The notes under the pieces: generated by a model
Told to the model about the DNA's origin: nothing
The model's database searches: none
Seen by the model: the letters and a program-made list of their open reading frames with translations, nothing else
Source of the DNA: an uncultured Rhodospirillales bacterium
GTDB taxonomy: Bacteria; Pseudomonadota; Alphaproteobacteria; Acetobacterales; Acetobacteraceae
Direction: 5' to 3'
Assembly: GCA_903845065.1 (NCBI GenBank)
Contig: CAIMWH010000120.1
Coordinates: 1-64,000 of the forward strand
Length of the DNA: 64,000 nt
Shown here: positions 48,199-56,628 of the stretch, one piece after another
Layout of the letters: every line of letters begins with the position of its first letter
Position numbering within the stretch: the stretch's first letter is position 1
Made by a program: the position numbers and the translations under genes

Positions 48199-49476
48199 CT
48201 ATGACACTTGCTCACCGTGCAGCACGATGTCGAGCCCTTCGCGCTCCTCCTCGCGGCTGACGCGCAGGCCGACCAGGGCGTCGGTGATGCGAAGTAGCAC
48301 CCAGGAACCAGTGGCGCAGAAGGCGATGGTGGCGAGCACCGCGATGGCCTGCACGCCGAGCAAATGCAGGCCGCCGACGTAGGCGCCGCCCGGCGCGTCC
48401 CTGGTCGCGGAGAGCGGGCCGTAGGCCGCCACCCCGGTGGCTAGCATGCCGATGATGCCGGCGATGCCGTGCACCCCGAAGGCATCGAGGCTGTCATCGT
48501 AGCGCAGGCGCATCTTGAGGCTGGTGGCGGTCCAGAAGCACACCGCGCCGGCCACCAGGCCGATCGACAGTGCCGGGCCGGGCATGACGAAGCCCGCCGC
48601 CGGGGTGATGGCGACCAGTCCGGCGATGGCGCCCGAGATGGCGCCGAGCACCGAAGGCTTGCCGCGCAGCACCCATTCGGCGAGCGACCATGAGACGGTG
48701 GCACCGGCGGCGGCGATCTGGGTGACCAGCACCGCCATGCCAGCCCGCACATTGGCGCCCAGCGCGCCGCCGGAGTTGAAGCCCATCCAACCGACCCACA
48801 GCAGGCTGGCGCCGATCACCGCGTAGGACAGGTTCCACGGCGCCATGTTCTCGCTGCCGTAGCCAAGCCGCCGCCCCAGCATGAGGGCGCAGACCAGGCC
48901 GGTGATGCCGCAGTTGATCTCCACCACCGTGCCGCCAGCGAAATCCGCCACGCCGAGCACCGCGAGCCAACCGGCCGGGCTCCACACCCAGTGCGCGAGC
49001 GGCGCGTAGACCAGGAGGGACCACAGGGTGAAGAACACCAGCATGGCGGAGAACTTCATCCGGTCGGCGCAACTGCCGGTCACCACCGCGGGGGTGATGA
49101 TGGCGAAGGCCATCTGGAACATGATGAACACGCTCTCGGGGATGGTGGTGGGCTGGGCGCCCGGGGTGCCGGCGCCGAGGGTGAACGGCTTGTCCCAGTT
49201 CGCGTCGAGCCCGGCGAGGAAGACGCGCGAGAAATCGCCGATCCAGGGGTTGCCGCCCGGCCCTGAGCCGTTGCTGAAGGCCAGCGAGTAGCCGGCGATC
49301 ATCCATACCACCGTCATCGCGGCGCAGAGGCTGAAGGACTGCATCATGATGGCGAGCACGTTCTTCTTGCGCACCATGCCGGCGTAGAACAGCGCCAGGC
49401 CCGGCACCGTCATCAGCAGCACCAGTACGGTACACATCAATACCCAGGCGACGTCGCCCGGCTCCACGTTTTGCAT
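48199..49476 (-). CDS. amtB: Ammonium transporter (Amt/Mep/Rh family), twin-His variant
   Basis: MTVPGLALFYAGMVRKKNVL, DFAGGTVVEINCGITGLVCAL, NSGGALGANVRAGMAVLVTQIAAA, DAFGVHGIAGIIG. Confidence 0.93.
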   Translation of the reverse strand: MQNVEPGDVAWVLMCTVLVLLMTVPGLALFYAGMVRKKNVLAIMMQSFSLCAAMTVVWMIAGYSLAFSNGSGPGGNPWIGDFSRVFLAGLDANWDKPFTLGAGTPGAQPTTIPESVFIMFQMAFAIITPAVVTGSCADRMKFSAMLVFFTLWSLLVYAPLAHWVWSPAGWLAVLGVADFAGGTVVEINCGITGLVCALMLGRRLGYGSENMAPWNLSYAVIGASLLWVGWMGFNSGGALGANVRAGMAVLVTQIAAAGATVSWSLAEWVLRGKPSVLGAISGAIAGLVAITPAAGFVMPGPALSIGLVAGAVCFWTATSLKMRLRYDDSLDAFGVHGIAGIIGMLATGVAAYGPLSATRDAPGGAYVGGLHLLGVQAIAVLATIAFCATGSWVLLRITDALVGLRVSREEEREGLDIVLHGEQVS

Positions 49477-49625
49477 CGCGCTCTCCCAGTCCGGGAAAGC
49501 CGGCTACAAGAACCGTGCCATCGCGCGCGGCGCGGTGGGCCGCCGGGTGCTCACGAAATGGGCAGCCCGGCTTGCTCGCGCGCGGTGCAGGTGGCGCGCC
49601 AAACGCCCGCGCGGTGCGGAAACTG

Positions 49626-49646
49626 GCTGCCCAGAAGCTGGGCAGC
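49626..49646 (-). terminator. Stem-loop downstream of the 49.6-50.5 kb hydrolase
   Basis: GCTGCCCAG-aag-CTGGGCAGC, 9-bp perfect stem 5 nt beyond the stop codon; short T run follows on the minus strand. Confidence 0.6.
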
Positions 49647-49651
49647 GGTGC

Positions 49652-50494
49652 TCAGGCCAGGATGAACTCCTTCAGCAGCGCCATGGTGCGCTCGGGTTCC
49701 TCCACGTGCGGGCCGTGGCCGCAGTTGTCGAACACTTCCAGGCGCACCAGCGCCGGGTCGATGGCTTCGGCGATCATGCGGGCGAACGGCAACGGGCAGC
49801 GCGGGTCCTGCGCGCCGGCCACCACCAGGGTGGGGCAGGCGATGCGGTGGAGCAGCGGGCGGAAATCGAGCCGCTTGCCCTCGCCTTCGAAGAAATGGAC
49901 GGAGACCGGATCATGCACGATGCCGCGCGTCTTGGCGTCGGGGTCGGCAGGCTTGCGGTTGTAGAGCGGGAAGCAGGTCGCGCGGAATGCGGCGGTGGTC
50001 TCAGGGGTGCGGCCGGCGAAGTAGGCGGCGGCGACGGCGCGCGCCGCGGGGCCACCGATGGCCTCGAAGGCATCAAGCACCGGGGCGTCCTCCAGCACCG
50101 GGGCGGTGCTGTAGAGGATGAGCTTGCCGGGATGGCCGGGGTGGCGCGTGGCGTAGGCCTGGGCGACGAAGCCACCGAAGGAGTAGCCGAGCACGATCGG
50201 CTTTTCGATGCCGAGCGCGTCACAGAAGGCGCGGATATCGTCGCCCCACTGGGCGAGGTTCCACAGGGCAGGGTCGTCGTGCTCGCTGCGACCGTTGCCG
50301 CGGTGGTCGATGGTGATCACCTGCGCTACCTCGGCGAGGGGGGCGAAGGCGGGCTTGAACATCGTGTGGTCAAAGCCGGGGCCGCCGTGCAGCAGCAGCA
50401 CGGTGGGGCGTTCGCGCATCGCCGGGCCGTCGATGACCAGCTTTTCACCGGCCACATCGAAGAACAGGCGCACGCCGTTCACGGTGACGAACAT
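49652..50494 (-). CDS. Alpha/beta hydrolase (proline iminopeptidase/S33-like), paralog of 19863..20717
   Basis: MFVTVNGVRLFFDVAGEKLVIDGPAMRERPTVLLLHGGPGFDHTMFKPAF, closely matching the other hydrolase. Confidence 0.9.
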   Translation of the reverse strand: MFVTVNGVRLFFDVAGEKLVIDGPAMRERPTVLLLHGGPGFDHTMFKPAFAPLAEVAQVITIDHRGNGRSEHDDPALWNLAQWGDDIRAFCDALGIEKPIVLGYSFGGFVAQAYATRHPGHPGKLILYSTAPVLEDAPVLDAFEAIGGPAARAVAAAYFAGRTPETTAAFRATCFPLYNRKPADPDAKTRGIVHDPVSVHFFEGEGKRLDFRPLLHRIACPTLVVAGAQDPRCPLPFARMIAEAIDPALVRLEVFDNCGHGPHVEEPERTMALLKEFILA

Positions 50495-50500
50495 GGCGGC

Positions 50501-51955
50501 CTAGGCCTCCAGCCAGGTGCGCATGTCCGCCATCAGCGCGGCCAGCGAGGGTTCGTGGAGATACATCATGTGGCCGGCCGGATAGTAGGTCATCGTGACG
50601 CGCGCGGTATCGATGCCATTGCCGGCAGCCGTGGTCTCGGCGGCGAAGAAGGGGGTGGCGAGATCGTACAACCCGTTGGCCATCCACACTTTCAGCGCCG
50701 GATTCTCGCGCATCAGGCGGCCCAGCATGGGCGCGACGTTGACGGCGGCGGGCCAGCGCGAGGCGCCCTCGGGCTGGGTGGCGCGCCAGTTCCATTTCTG
50801 CCCGGCGGCGCGGTTGGAATTGACGTAGGGGCGATCCCAGTCGACCGCGAGAGCGCGGGTGAGGTGGTCGTTCATCGCGGTGACGTAGGCGGCCGAGACG
50901 GCGTAGGACGCGGGATCGTTGTCCGGCACTTCGCCCGCGGCGTCGTGGTCCGGGCCGGTGTAGCGGGTGTCGAAGCGGCCGAGGGAGATGCCGCGGGCGC
51001 GCAGCACTTCGCGGCGGTAGCGGGCGGGTTCGATGCGCAGGCGGGTGCCTTCGAGCCAGGGAACCGGCAGGCCGGTGAAGCGCGAGAGGCGGCGGGCGAC
51101 GGCGCGGCGGCGGGCCTCGGGCAGGCGTGAGCCGGCGACGAGGGCGGGGAGGTACTCGTTGACCGCGAACTGGCGGGCGGCTTCGAGGAAGGCTTCGGGC
51201 CCCTCGGCGCCGGGGTCGGCGATGCCATGGTGCAGGGCGGTGGCGGCGTAGGTGGGCAGGGCACACATGTCGGGCAGCGGGTTGCCGGGTTCGAAGCGGA
51301 CGGTGTGGAAGTCCAGCACGACGGAAATCAGGCTGAGGCCGTTGAAGGAGAGCGAGCCGTTGCCCGCCCCGGCGCGCGCGGCGATGGCGACGGCGCGGGT
51401 GGTGCCGTAGCTTTCGCCGCACAAATAGCGCGGCGAGGCCCAGCGGCGATGGGTGGTGAGCCAGGCGCGGATGAACTGCGCCACGATGTCGGCGTCCTGC
51501 TCCAGGCCCCAGCCATCCTCGGGCTTGGCGCTGCCGATCATGCGCGAGAAGCCGGTGCCGGGCGGATCGATGAACACCAAGTCCGCCACGTCGAGCGGGC
51601 ATAGCGGGTTGTCGATAGTGGGGTAGGGGGCGTTGCCGGCGTGCCCGGCGTCGGACGGTACCACAACGCGGCGGGGGCCCATGGCGCCCATGTGCAGCCA
51701 CATCGAGGCCGAACCGGGGCCACCATTGAAGGCGAAAATCACCGGGCGGGATTCGAGGGGGCCGGCGTCATCGGCGAGATAGGAGAAGGTGAAGATGCTG
51801 GCGTGCGGTTCGCCGTCGGCACCGGGCAAATGGGTTTCGCCGGCCAGGCAGCGGTAGGCGAGGTGCTGGCCGTTGAAGCTGCCTTCGTGGCGGGTTTCGA
51901 AGCTGCGCGGGGTTGCGATGGAAGGGGGTGGCGCATCGGTCATGGTGTCGGGCAT
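50501..51955 (-). CDS. Peptidase S10 (serine carboxypeptidase-like)
   Basis: PVIFAFNGGPGSASMWLHMGAMGPRR, DPPGTGFSR, YLCGESYGTTRAVAIA, YYPAGHMMYLHEPS. Confidence 0.9.
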   Translation of the reverse strand: MPDTMTDAPPPSIATPRSFETRHEGSFNGQHLAYRCLAGETHLPGADGEPHASIFTFSYLADDAGPLESRPVIFAFNGGPGSASMWLHMGAMGPRRVVVPSDAGHAGNAPYPTIDNPLCPLDVADLVFIDPPGTGFSRMIGSAKPEDGWGLEQDADIVAQFIRAWLTTHRRWASPRYLCGESYGTTRAVAIAARAGAGNGSLSFNGLSLISVVLDFHTVRFEPGNPLPDMCALPTYAATALHHGIADPGAEGPEAFLEAARQFAVNEYLPALVAGSRLPEARRRAVARRLSRFTGLPVPWLEGTRLRIEPARYRREVLRARGISLGRFDTRYTGPDHDAAGEVPDNDPASYAVSAAYVTAMNDHLTRALAVDWDRPYVNSNRAAGQKWNWRATQPEGASRWPAAVNVAPMLGRLMRENPALKVWMANGLYDLATPFFAAETTAAGNGIDTARVTMTYYPAGHMMYLHEPSLAALMADMRTWLEA

Positions 51956-52017
51956 CCTGCGTTGCTTGGCACATGGTTACCGCAGCGGGACGGTAAGTGG
52001 CCAGAGTGGGGTATCGG

Positions 52018-53280
52018 ATGCAAATCGAACAGACCATGCTGGCGAGCGGGCTCACCGTGATCAGCGCGCGCCTGCCGGATTTCGAATCGGCCGCCGTGAT
52101 GGTGGTGGTGCGCGCTGGCGCGCGCGACGAGGACGCGGCACATAACGGCGTGGCGCATTTCCTCGAACACATGGCGTTCAAGGGCACTGCATCGCGCTCG
52201 GCGCTGGATATCGCGGTGCAGGTGGAATGCCTGGGCGCGCAGATCAACGCGTTCACCTCGCAGGAAATGACCGTCTACCACATCACCGGGCTGAAGGACG
52301 CACTGGCCGATGCGCTGGCGATCCTCGGCGATGTGCTGATCCGCTCGCGCTATGACGCGGCGGATGTGGCGATGGAGCGCGGGGTGATCGCGCAGGAGAT
52401 CGCTCGCAAGAATGACGATCCGGGCTCGCTGTGCAGCGAGGGGTTCATCGCCACCGCCTATCCGGATCAGCCGATGGGCCGCACGGTGCTGGGCGATTCC
52501 GCCTTCGTGGCGGCGGCGACGCGGGAGGACCTGCTGGCGTTCGTCAGCCGGCACTATGCCACCGGGCGGATGGCGGTGGTGGCGACCGGGGATATCGGCC
52601 ACGCCTGGCTGTGCGCGCAGGTGGAGGCGCATTTCGGCGGTATTCCGGCCGGCATGGGGGCGGGGCATCGTGACATTCCAGTTTATGTCGGCGGGCAGCA
52701 CGTGCATCGGCGGGCGGATTTCAAGCAGGTGAACCTGGCGCTGGGGTTTCCCTCGGTGGCGATGGATGCGCCGGGGTTCCTGGCCCACAAGCTGCTGGGC
52801 CTCGCGCTGGGGCATGGCATGTCCTCGCCGTTGTTCCAGGAGGTGCGGCAGAAGCGCGGGCTGGTCTACGGCGTGGGGTCGGGCTCCAGCAACGGCAGCG
52901 ATTCGGGGATTTTTGTCATCCAGGCCGGGATGACGCCGGAAAATCTGGCGGCGGTGATCGAGGTGTCCTGCGTGGAGGCGCTGCGCTGCATGGAGGTGAT
53001 CCAGGCCGATGACTTCATGCGGGCACGCAACCTGATGCTGGCGGAACTCGCCACGGTGAAGGAGCGGCCGTTCCAGCTTGGGTTCTATCTGGCCGGGCAG
53101 TTCTTCCGCCATGGCACCGCGCGGGGGCCGGAGGAGGATATCGCGGGCGTGCGCGCGGTGGCGATCGAGGACCTGACGGCGGCAGCGCGCTCGGTTTTCT
53201 CGGGGGCGCCGACTTTGTCGCTGGTGGGGCCGCTGGATGAGGGGGACTATCTGGGCGGGGTGCGGAAGGCTTTGGGGTGA
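52018..53280 (+). CDS. M16 family metallopeptidase
   Basis: RAGARDEDAAHNGVAHFLEHMAFKGTASRSALDIA (HxxEH) and the conserved downstream ERGVIAQEI. Confidence 0.92.
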   Translation: MQIEQTMLASGLTVISARLPDFESAAVMVVVRAGARDEDAAHNGVAHFLEHMAFKGTASRSALDIAVQVECLGAQINAFTSQEMTVYHITGLKDALADALAILGDVLIRSRYDAADVAMERGVIAQEIARKNDDPGSLCSEGFIATAYPDQPMGRTVLGDSAFVAAATREDLLAFVSRHYATGRMAVVATGDIGHAWLCAQVEAHFGGIPAGMGAGHRDIPVYVGGQHVHRRADFKQVNLALGFPSVAMDAPGFLAHKLLGLALGHGMSSPLFQEVRQKRGLVYGVGSGSSNGSDSGIFVIQAGMTPENLAAVIEVSCVEALRCMEVIQADDFMRARNLMLAELATVKERPFQLGFYLAGQFFRHGTARGPEEDIAGVRAVAIEDLTAAARSVFSGAPTLSLVGPLDEGDYLGGVRKALG

Positions 53281-53300
53281 TAGCGTTCAGCAAGGACAGC

Positions 53301-53322
53301 GCTTCTTTTTGAAAAAAGAAGC
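53301..53322. repeat. AT-rich palindrome (candidate dispersed intergenic hairpin)
   Basis: GCTTCTTTTT-ga-AAAAAGAAGC followed by AAAAACTTTT, strikingly AT-rich for this window. Confidence 0.55.
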
Positions 53323-53338
53323 AAAAACTTTTATCGGT

Positions 53339-54796
53339 TTGGTTGGGGTGGTGGCGCTGTTGTGTGCGCCGCTGCTGGTGGTGGATGTGCCGCCGTTGCT
53401 GGATTATCCGAACCATCTGGCGCGGTTGTGGTTGTTGGCGGTGGGGCGGAGTGACCCCGTGCTGGCGCCGATGTTTGTGGTGCAGTGGGGGGTGATCCCC
53501 AATCTGGCCATCGATGTGGTTGGGCCGCCGTTGCTGCGGGTGTTGCCTGTGCATGTGGCGGGGCGGCTGCTGCTGGCGATGGTGATGATGCTGCCGTTCT
53601 TCGGCGTGCTGGCGCTGCACCGGGCGATATTCGGGCGGCTGCATCCGTGGGCGGTGGCGAGCGCGCTGGTGATGGCGAGCGGGGCGTTTCTGCTTGGGTT
53701 CCTCAATTTCGTGGTGGGGATCGGGGGGGCGCTGCTGCTGGCGGCGGGGTGGATCGCCGGGCGGGCACGCTGGCCGGTGCGCACCGTGGTGCTGGCGAGT
53801 TTGGGCAGCGCGGTGCTGTTTTTCTGCCATTTGATGGGGGTGCTGTTCGCGCTGGTGCTGATCGGGGCATGGGAGGCGCGATCCTGGCGGCGATTGCTGG
53901 CGGTGCTGCCGGTGGCGGTGCTGCCGGGGCTGCTCTATCTCGCGGCACCCCTGGGGGCGGTGGCGGATGGGGTGGAGTATCTGCCGCTGTCCGGTAAGCT
54001 GTTGCAATTGCTGGCGCCGTTCGTGGGATATGTCGGGTGGCTCGACTGGCTGACGACGGCGGCGGTGGCGCTGTTCCTGCTCGCGAGCTGGTGGCGGGGG
54101 CGGCTGGAGGCGCCGCGCGGGGTGGTGGTGGCGCTCGGCGGACTCGCGGTTCTGTATGCGGTGGCGCCCTATGCATTCAAGGGCACGCAGTCGCTCGATA
54201 CGCGGTTCGTGTTCATGGTGGTGCCGCTGCTGTTCGCCGGGTTGCGGCCGGTGATGGGGCGATGGGCGATGCTGGGGTTCGGCGGGCTGGTGATCGCGCG
54301 CACGGCAGTGCTGGCGCTGGCGTGGCACGGGCACGCGGCTGATCTTGCGCAGGTGCGCGCGGTGCTGGCCGATGTGGCGCCGGGGGAGCGGGTTTTCGTT
54401 GCCTCGGTGGCCCCCAACGAGGCGCCGGCATACTGGGCGCGTGCGCCGCTGGCGCGCCGATTGTCCAACGGGTTGCGCACCGATGTGCATCTGCCCGCCC
54501 TGGCGTTGATCGAGCGGCGGGCATTCTGGCCGCTGTTGTTCGACGAACCCTCCCAGCAGCCGGTGCTGTGGGTGCCGGCGTACCAGGCGTTGGCCGATCG
54601 CAACGGCGGGTTGGTGGACCACCTGGCGCTCGATCGGGCGGCGCTGTGCGGCTACGACTTTCTGCTGCTGCTCGGCGCCGGCGGCGAACCCGACCTGGCC
54701 GGGTTCGCCGGGCACGCGATGAGCCTGGTCAGCGCCACCGACGCGGCGGCGCTGTTCCGGGTTCGGGCTTGTGCGGTTACGCCGCCTGCCGGCTGA
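53339..54796 (+). CDS. Polytopic membrane protein of unknown function; start uncertain
   Basis: About 10 TM segments; LLDYPNHLARLWLLAVG near the N-terminus; soluble C-terminal region. Possible starts include TTG 53339 or GTG 53348. Confidence 0.7.
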   Translation: MVGVVALLCAPLLVVDVPPLLDYPNHLARLWLLAVGRSDPVLAPMFVVQWGVIPNLAIDVVGPPLLRVLPVHVAGRLLLAMVMMLPFFGVLALHRAIFGRLHPWAVASALVMASGAFLLGFLNFVVGIGGALLLAAGWIAGRARWPVRTVVLASLGSAVLFFCHLMGVLFALVLIGAWEARSWRRLLAVLPVAVLPGLLYLAAPLGAVADGVEYLPLSGKLLQLLAPFVGYVGWLDWLTTAAVALFLLASWWRGRLEAPRGVVVALGGLAVLYAVAPYAFKGTQSLDTRFVFMVVPLLFAGLRPVMGRWAMLGFGGLVIARTAVLALAWHGHAADLAQVRAVLADVAPGERVFVASVAPNEAPAYWARAPLARRLSNGLRTDVHLPALALIERRAFWPLLFDEPSQQPVLWVPAYQALADRNGGLVDHLALDRAALCGYDFLLLLGAGGEPDLAGFAGHAMSLVSATDAAALFRVRACAVTPPAG

Positions 54797-55448
54797 GGAT
54801 GCTCCAGGCGCGGGTGAAGGCTTCGGCCATCTGCTCGGCCGGCACGGCGCCGGAGAACAGCACGTGGTTCTTCATGATGAAGCTCGGCACGCCGTTGATG
54901 CCGGCGTTGCGGGCCATTTCGTCCTGCGACGCCACGGTATCGAGCCCTTCGTCGGATGCGAGCATGGCCAGCACGCGGGCGGCGGGCAGGCCGTTGGCGT
55001 CGGCGATGGCGGCGAGGGTGGCGGTGTCGCCGATATCCTTGCCCTCGGTGAAGAAGCCGCGGAACAGCGCCTCCACCACGGCATCCTGCACGCCTTCCTC
55101 GCCGGCGAGCCAGATCACCCGGTGCGCCGCGATGGTATTGGGGGTGCGCAGCATGAGGTCGTGACGGATATCGAGGCCGACGGCGGCGCCGGCCTGCTTC
55201 ACCCGCTCATCCATCTGGCGGACGCGCTCGGGGTCACCGAACTTCTGCCGGCGGTATTCGGCGCGGTCCACGCCTTCGGCGGGCATGTCGGGGTTGAGCT
55301 GGTAGGGATGCCAGTGGACCTCGAACGTCAGGCCGTCCTTGGCGAGCATGGGCAGGGCCAGTTCGAGCTGGCGCTTGCCGATATAGCACCACGGGCAGAT
55401 CGCGTCCGAGATGATATCGATGCGCCCGGTTGGCGGCTGTGCGTCCAT
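54777..55448 (-). CDS. DsbA family oxidoreductase (FrnE-like)
   Basis: IDIISDAICPWCYIGKRQLELAL, VHWHPYQLNPDMPAEGVDRAEYRRQKFG, GVPSFIMKNHVLFSGAVPAEQM. Confidence 0.92.
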   Translation of the reverse strand: MDAQPPTGRIDIISDAICPWCYIGKRQLELALPMLAKDGLTFEVHWHPYQLNPDMPAEGVDRAEYRRQKFGDPERVRQMDERVKQAGAAVGLDIRHDLMLRTPNTIAAHRVIWLAGEEGVQDAVVEALFRGFFTEGKDIGDTATLAAIADANGLPAARVLAMLASDEGLDTVASQDEMARNAGINGVPSFIMKNHVLFSGAVPAEQMAEAFTRAWSILSRQAA

Positions 55449-55521
55449 GGCGGCGTCCTTTCCTGGTGGTGCGCTTGAACCTAGGGTGGGGCAGCCCGAT
55501 TTGCCAGGGTGAACCGGATCA

Positions 55522-56235
55522 ATGGAGATGTGCATGCAGACGCAACCATATGCGAGCGCCCTGATAGTCGGCACCGGGCCGGGGCTGAGTTCGTCGCTCG
55601 CCAGGCTGTTCGCGCGCAACGGCCTGAAGGTGGCGGTGGCGGCGCGGCAGACGGCGAAACTGGCGGATTTGTGCGACGAAACCGGGGCGTCGGCGCATGC
55701 GTGTGATGCCACCGATCCGGCCGCGGTGGCGGCTTTGTTCGAGGCGGTGGAAGCACAGAACGGCGCGCCGGATGTGGTGGTCTACAATGCCTCCAACCGT
55801 ACGCGCGGGCCGGTGGTGGATCTCGATCCCGGCGACGTGGCGCGCGCCATTTCGATCAGTGCGTTCGGGGCGTTCCTGGTGTCCCAGCAGGCGGCGCGGC
55901 GGATGTTGCCCAAGGGGCGCGGCGCGATCCTGTTGTCGGGCGCGACGGCGGGGGTGAAGGGGTTCGCCAATTCATCGAGTTTTGCGATGGGCAAGTTCGC
56001 CCTGCGCGGGCTGGCGCAGTCGATGGCGCGGGAGATGTCCCCGCAGGGAGTGCATGTGGCGCATTTCGTCATCGACGGCGGCATCCGCTCGGCGCTGCGC
56101 CAGGTGCCGAACGAGGCGCCGGACAGCCTGCTCGATCCGGATGCCATCGCCGAGACCTACTGGCACGTCATGCACCAGCACCGTAGCGCGTGGAGCTGGG
56201 AGGTTGAGGTGCGGCCCTGGATGGAGAAGTTCTAG
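55522..56235 (+). CDS. SDR family oxidoreductase
   Basis: ALIVGTGPGLSSSLARLFARNGLKVAVAAR, VVYNASNRTRGPVVD, SSFAMGKFALRGLAQSMARE. Confidence 0.88.
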   Translation: MEMCMQTQPYASALIVGTGPGLSSSLARLFARNGLKVAVAARQTAKLADLCDETGASAHACDATDPAAVAALFEAVEAQNGAPDVVVYNASNRTRGPVVDLDPGDVARAISISAFGAFLVSQQAARRMLPKGRGAILLSGATAGVKGFANSSSFAMGKFALRGLAQSMAREMSPQGVHVAHFVIDGGIRSALRQVPNEAPDSLLDPDAIAETYWHVMHQHRSAWSWEVEVRPWMEKF

Positions 56236-56624
56236 GGGGTCGGGACGTAGCCGCGCGGCGCCTCCTGCATCACCGCGAGGATGTGGCTGTCGGGGTCGGC
56301 GAAGAAGGCCATCCACAGGTCGTGGTCTTCCATGCGCGCGATGAGGTGCGGCGGGTCGAGGAAGACCACGCCGCGCCCCATGAGTTCGCGCACCGCCAGC
56401 GAGATGTCGGCCACGGTGAAGTAGAGCGGTGAGCCGCGGTTGATGTGGCCGTCCTCGTTGACCTGCTCGATCATCAGCCGCACGCCCTGGCAATCGAAGA
56501 AGGTGAGGCTGCCGAATCGGTAAAGGTGGCGCAGGCCGAGCACCTCGGAATACCAGGCCTCCGCGCGGTCCACATCGGCGACTTGCAGGGCGATCTGGCC
56601 GAGACGGTTGAGCGCGAAAGCCAT
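56232..56624 (-). CDS. VOC family (glyoxalase/dioxygenase-like) protein
   Basis: LNRLGQIALQVADVDRAEAWYSEVLGLRHLYRFGSLTFFDCQGVRLMI; DPDSHILAVMQE. Confidence 0.9.
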   Translation of the reverse strand: MAFALNRLGQIALQVADVDRAEAWYSEVLGLRHLYRFGSLTFFDCQGVRLMIEQVNEDGHINRGSPLYFTVADISLAVRELMGRGVVFLDPPHLIARMEDHDLWMAFFADPDSHILAVMQEAPRGYVPTP

Positions 56625-56628
56625 GGGT

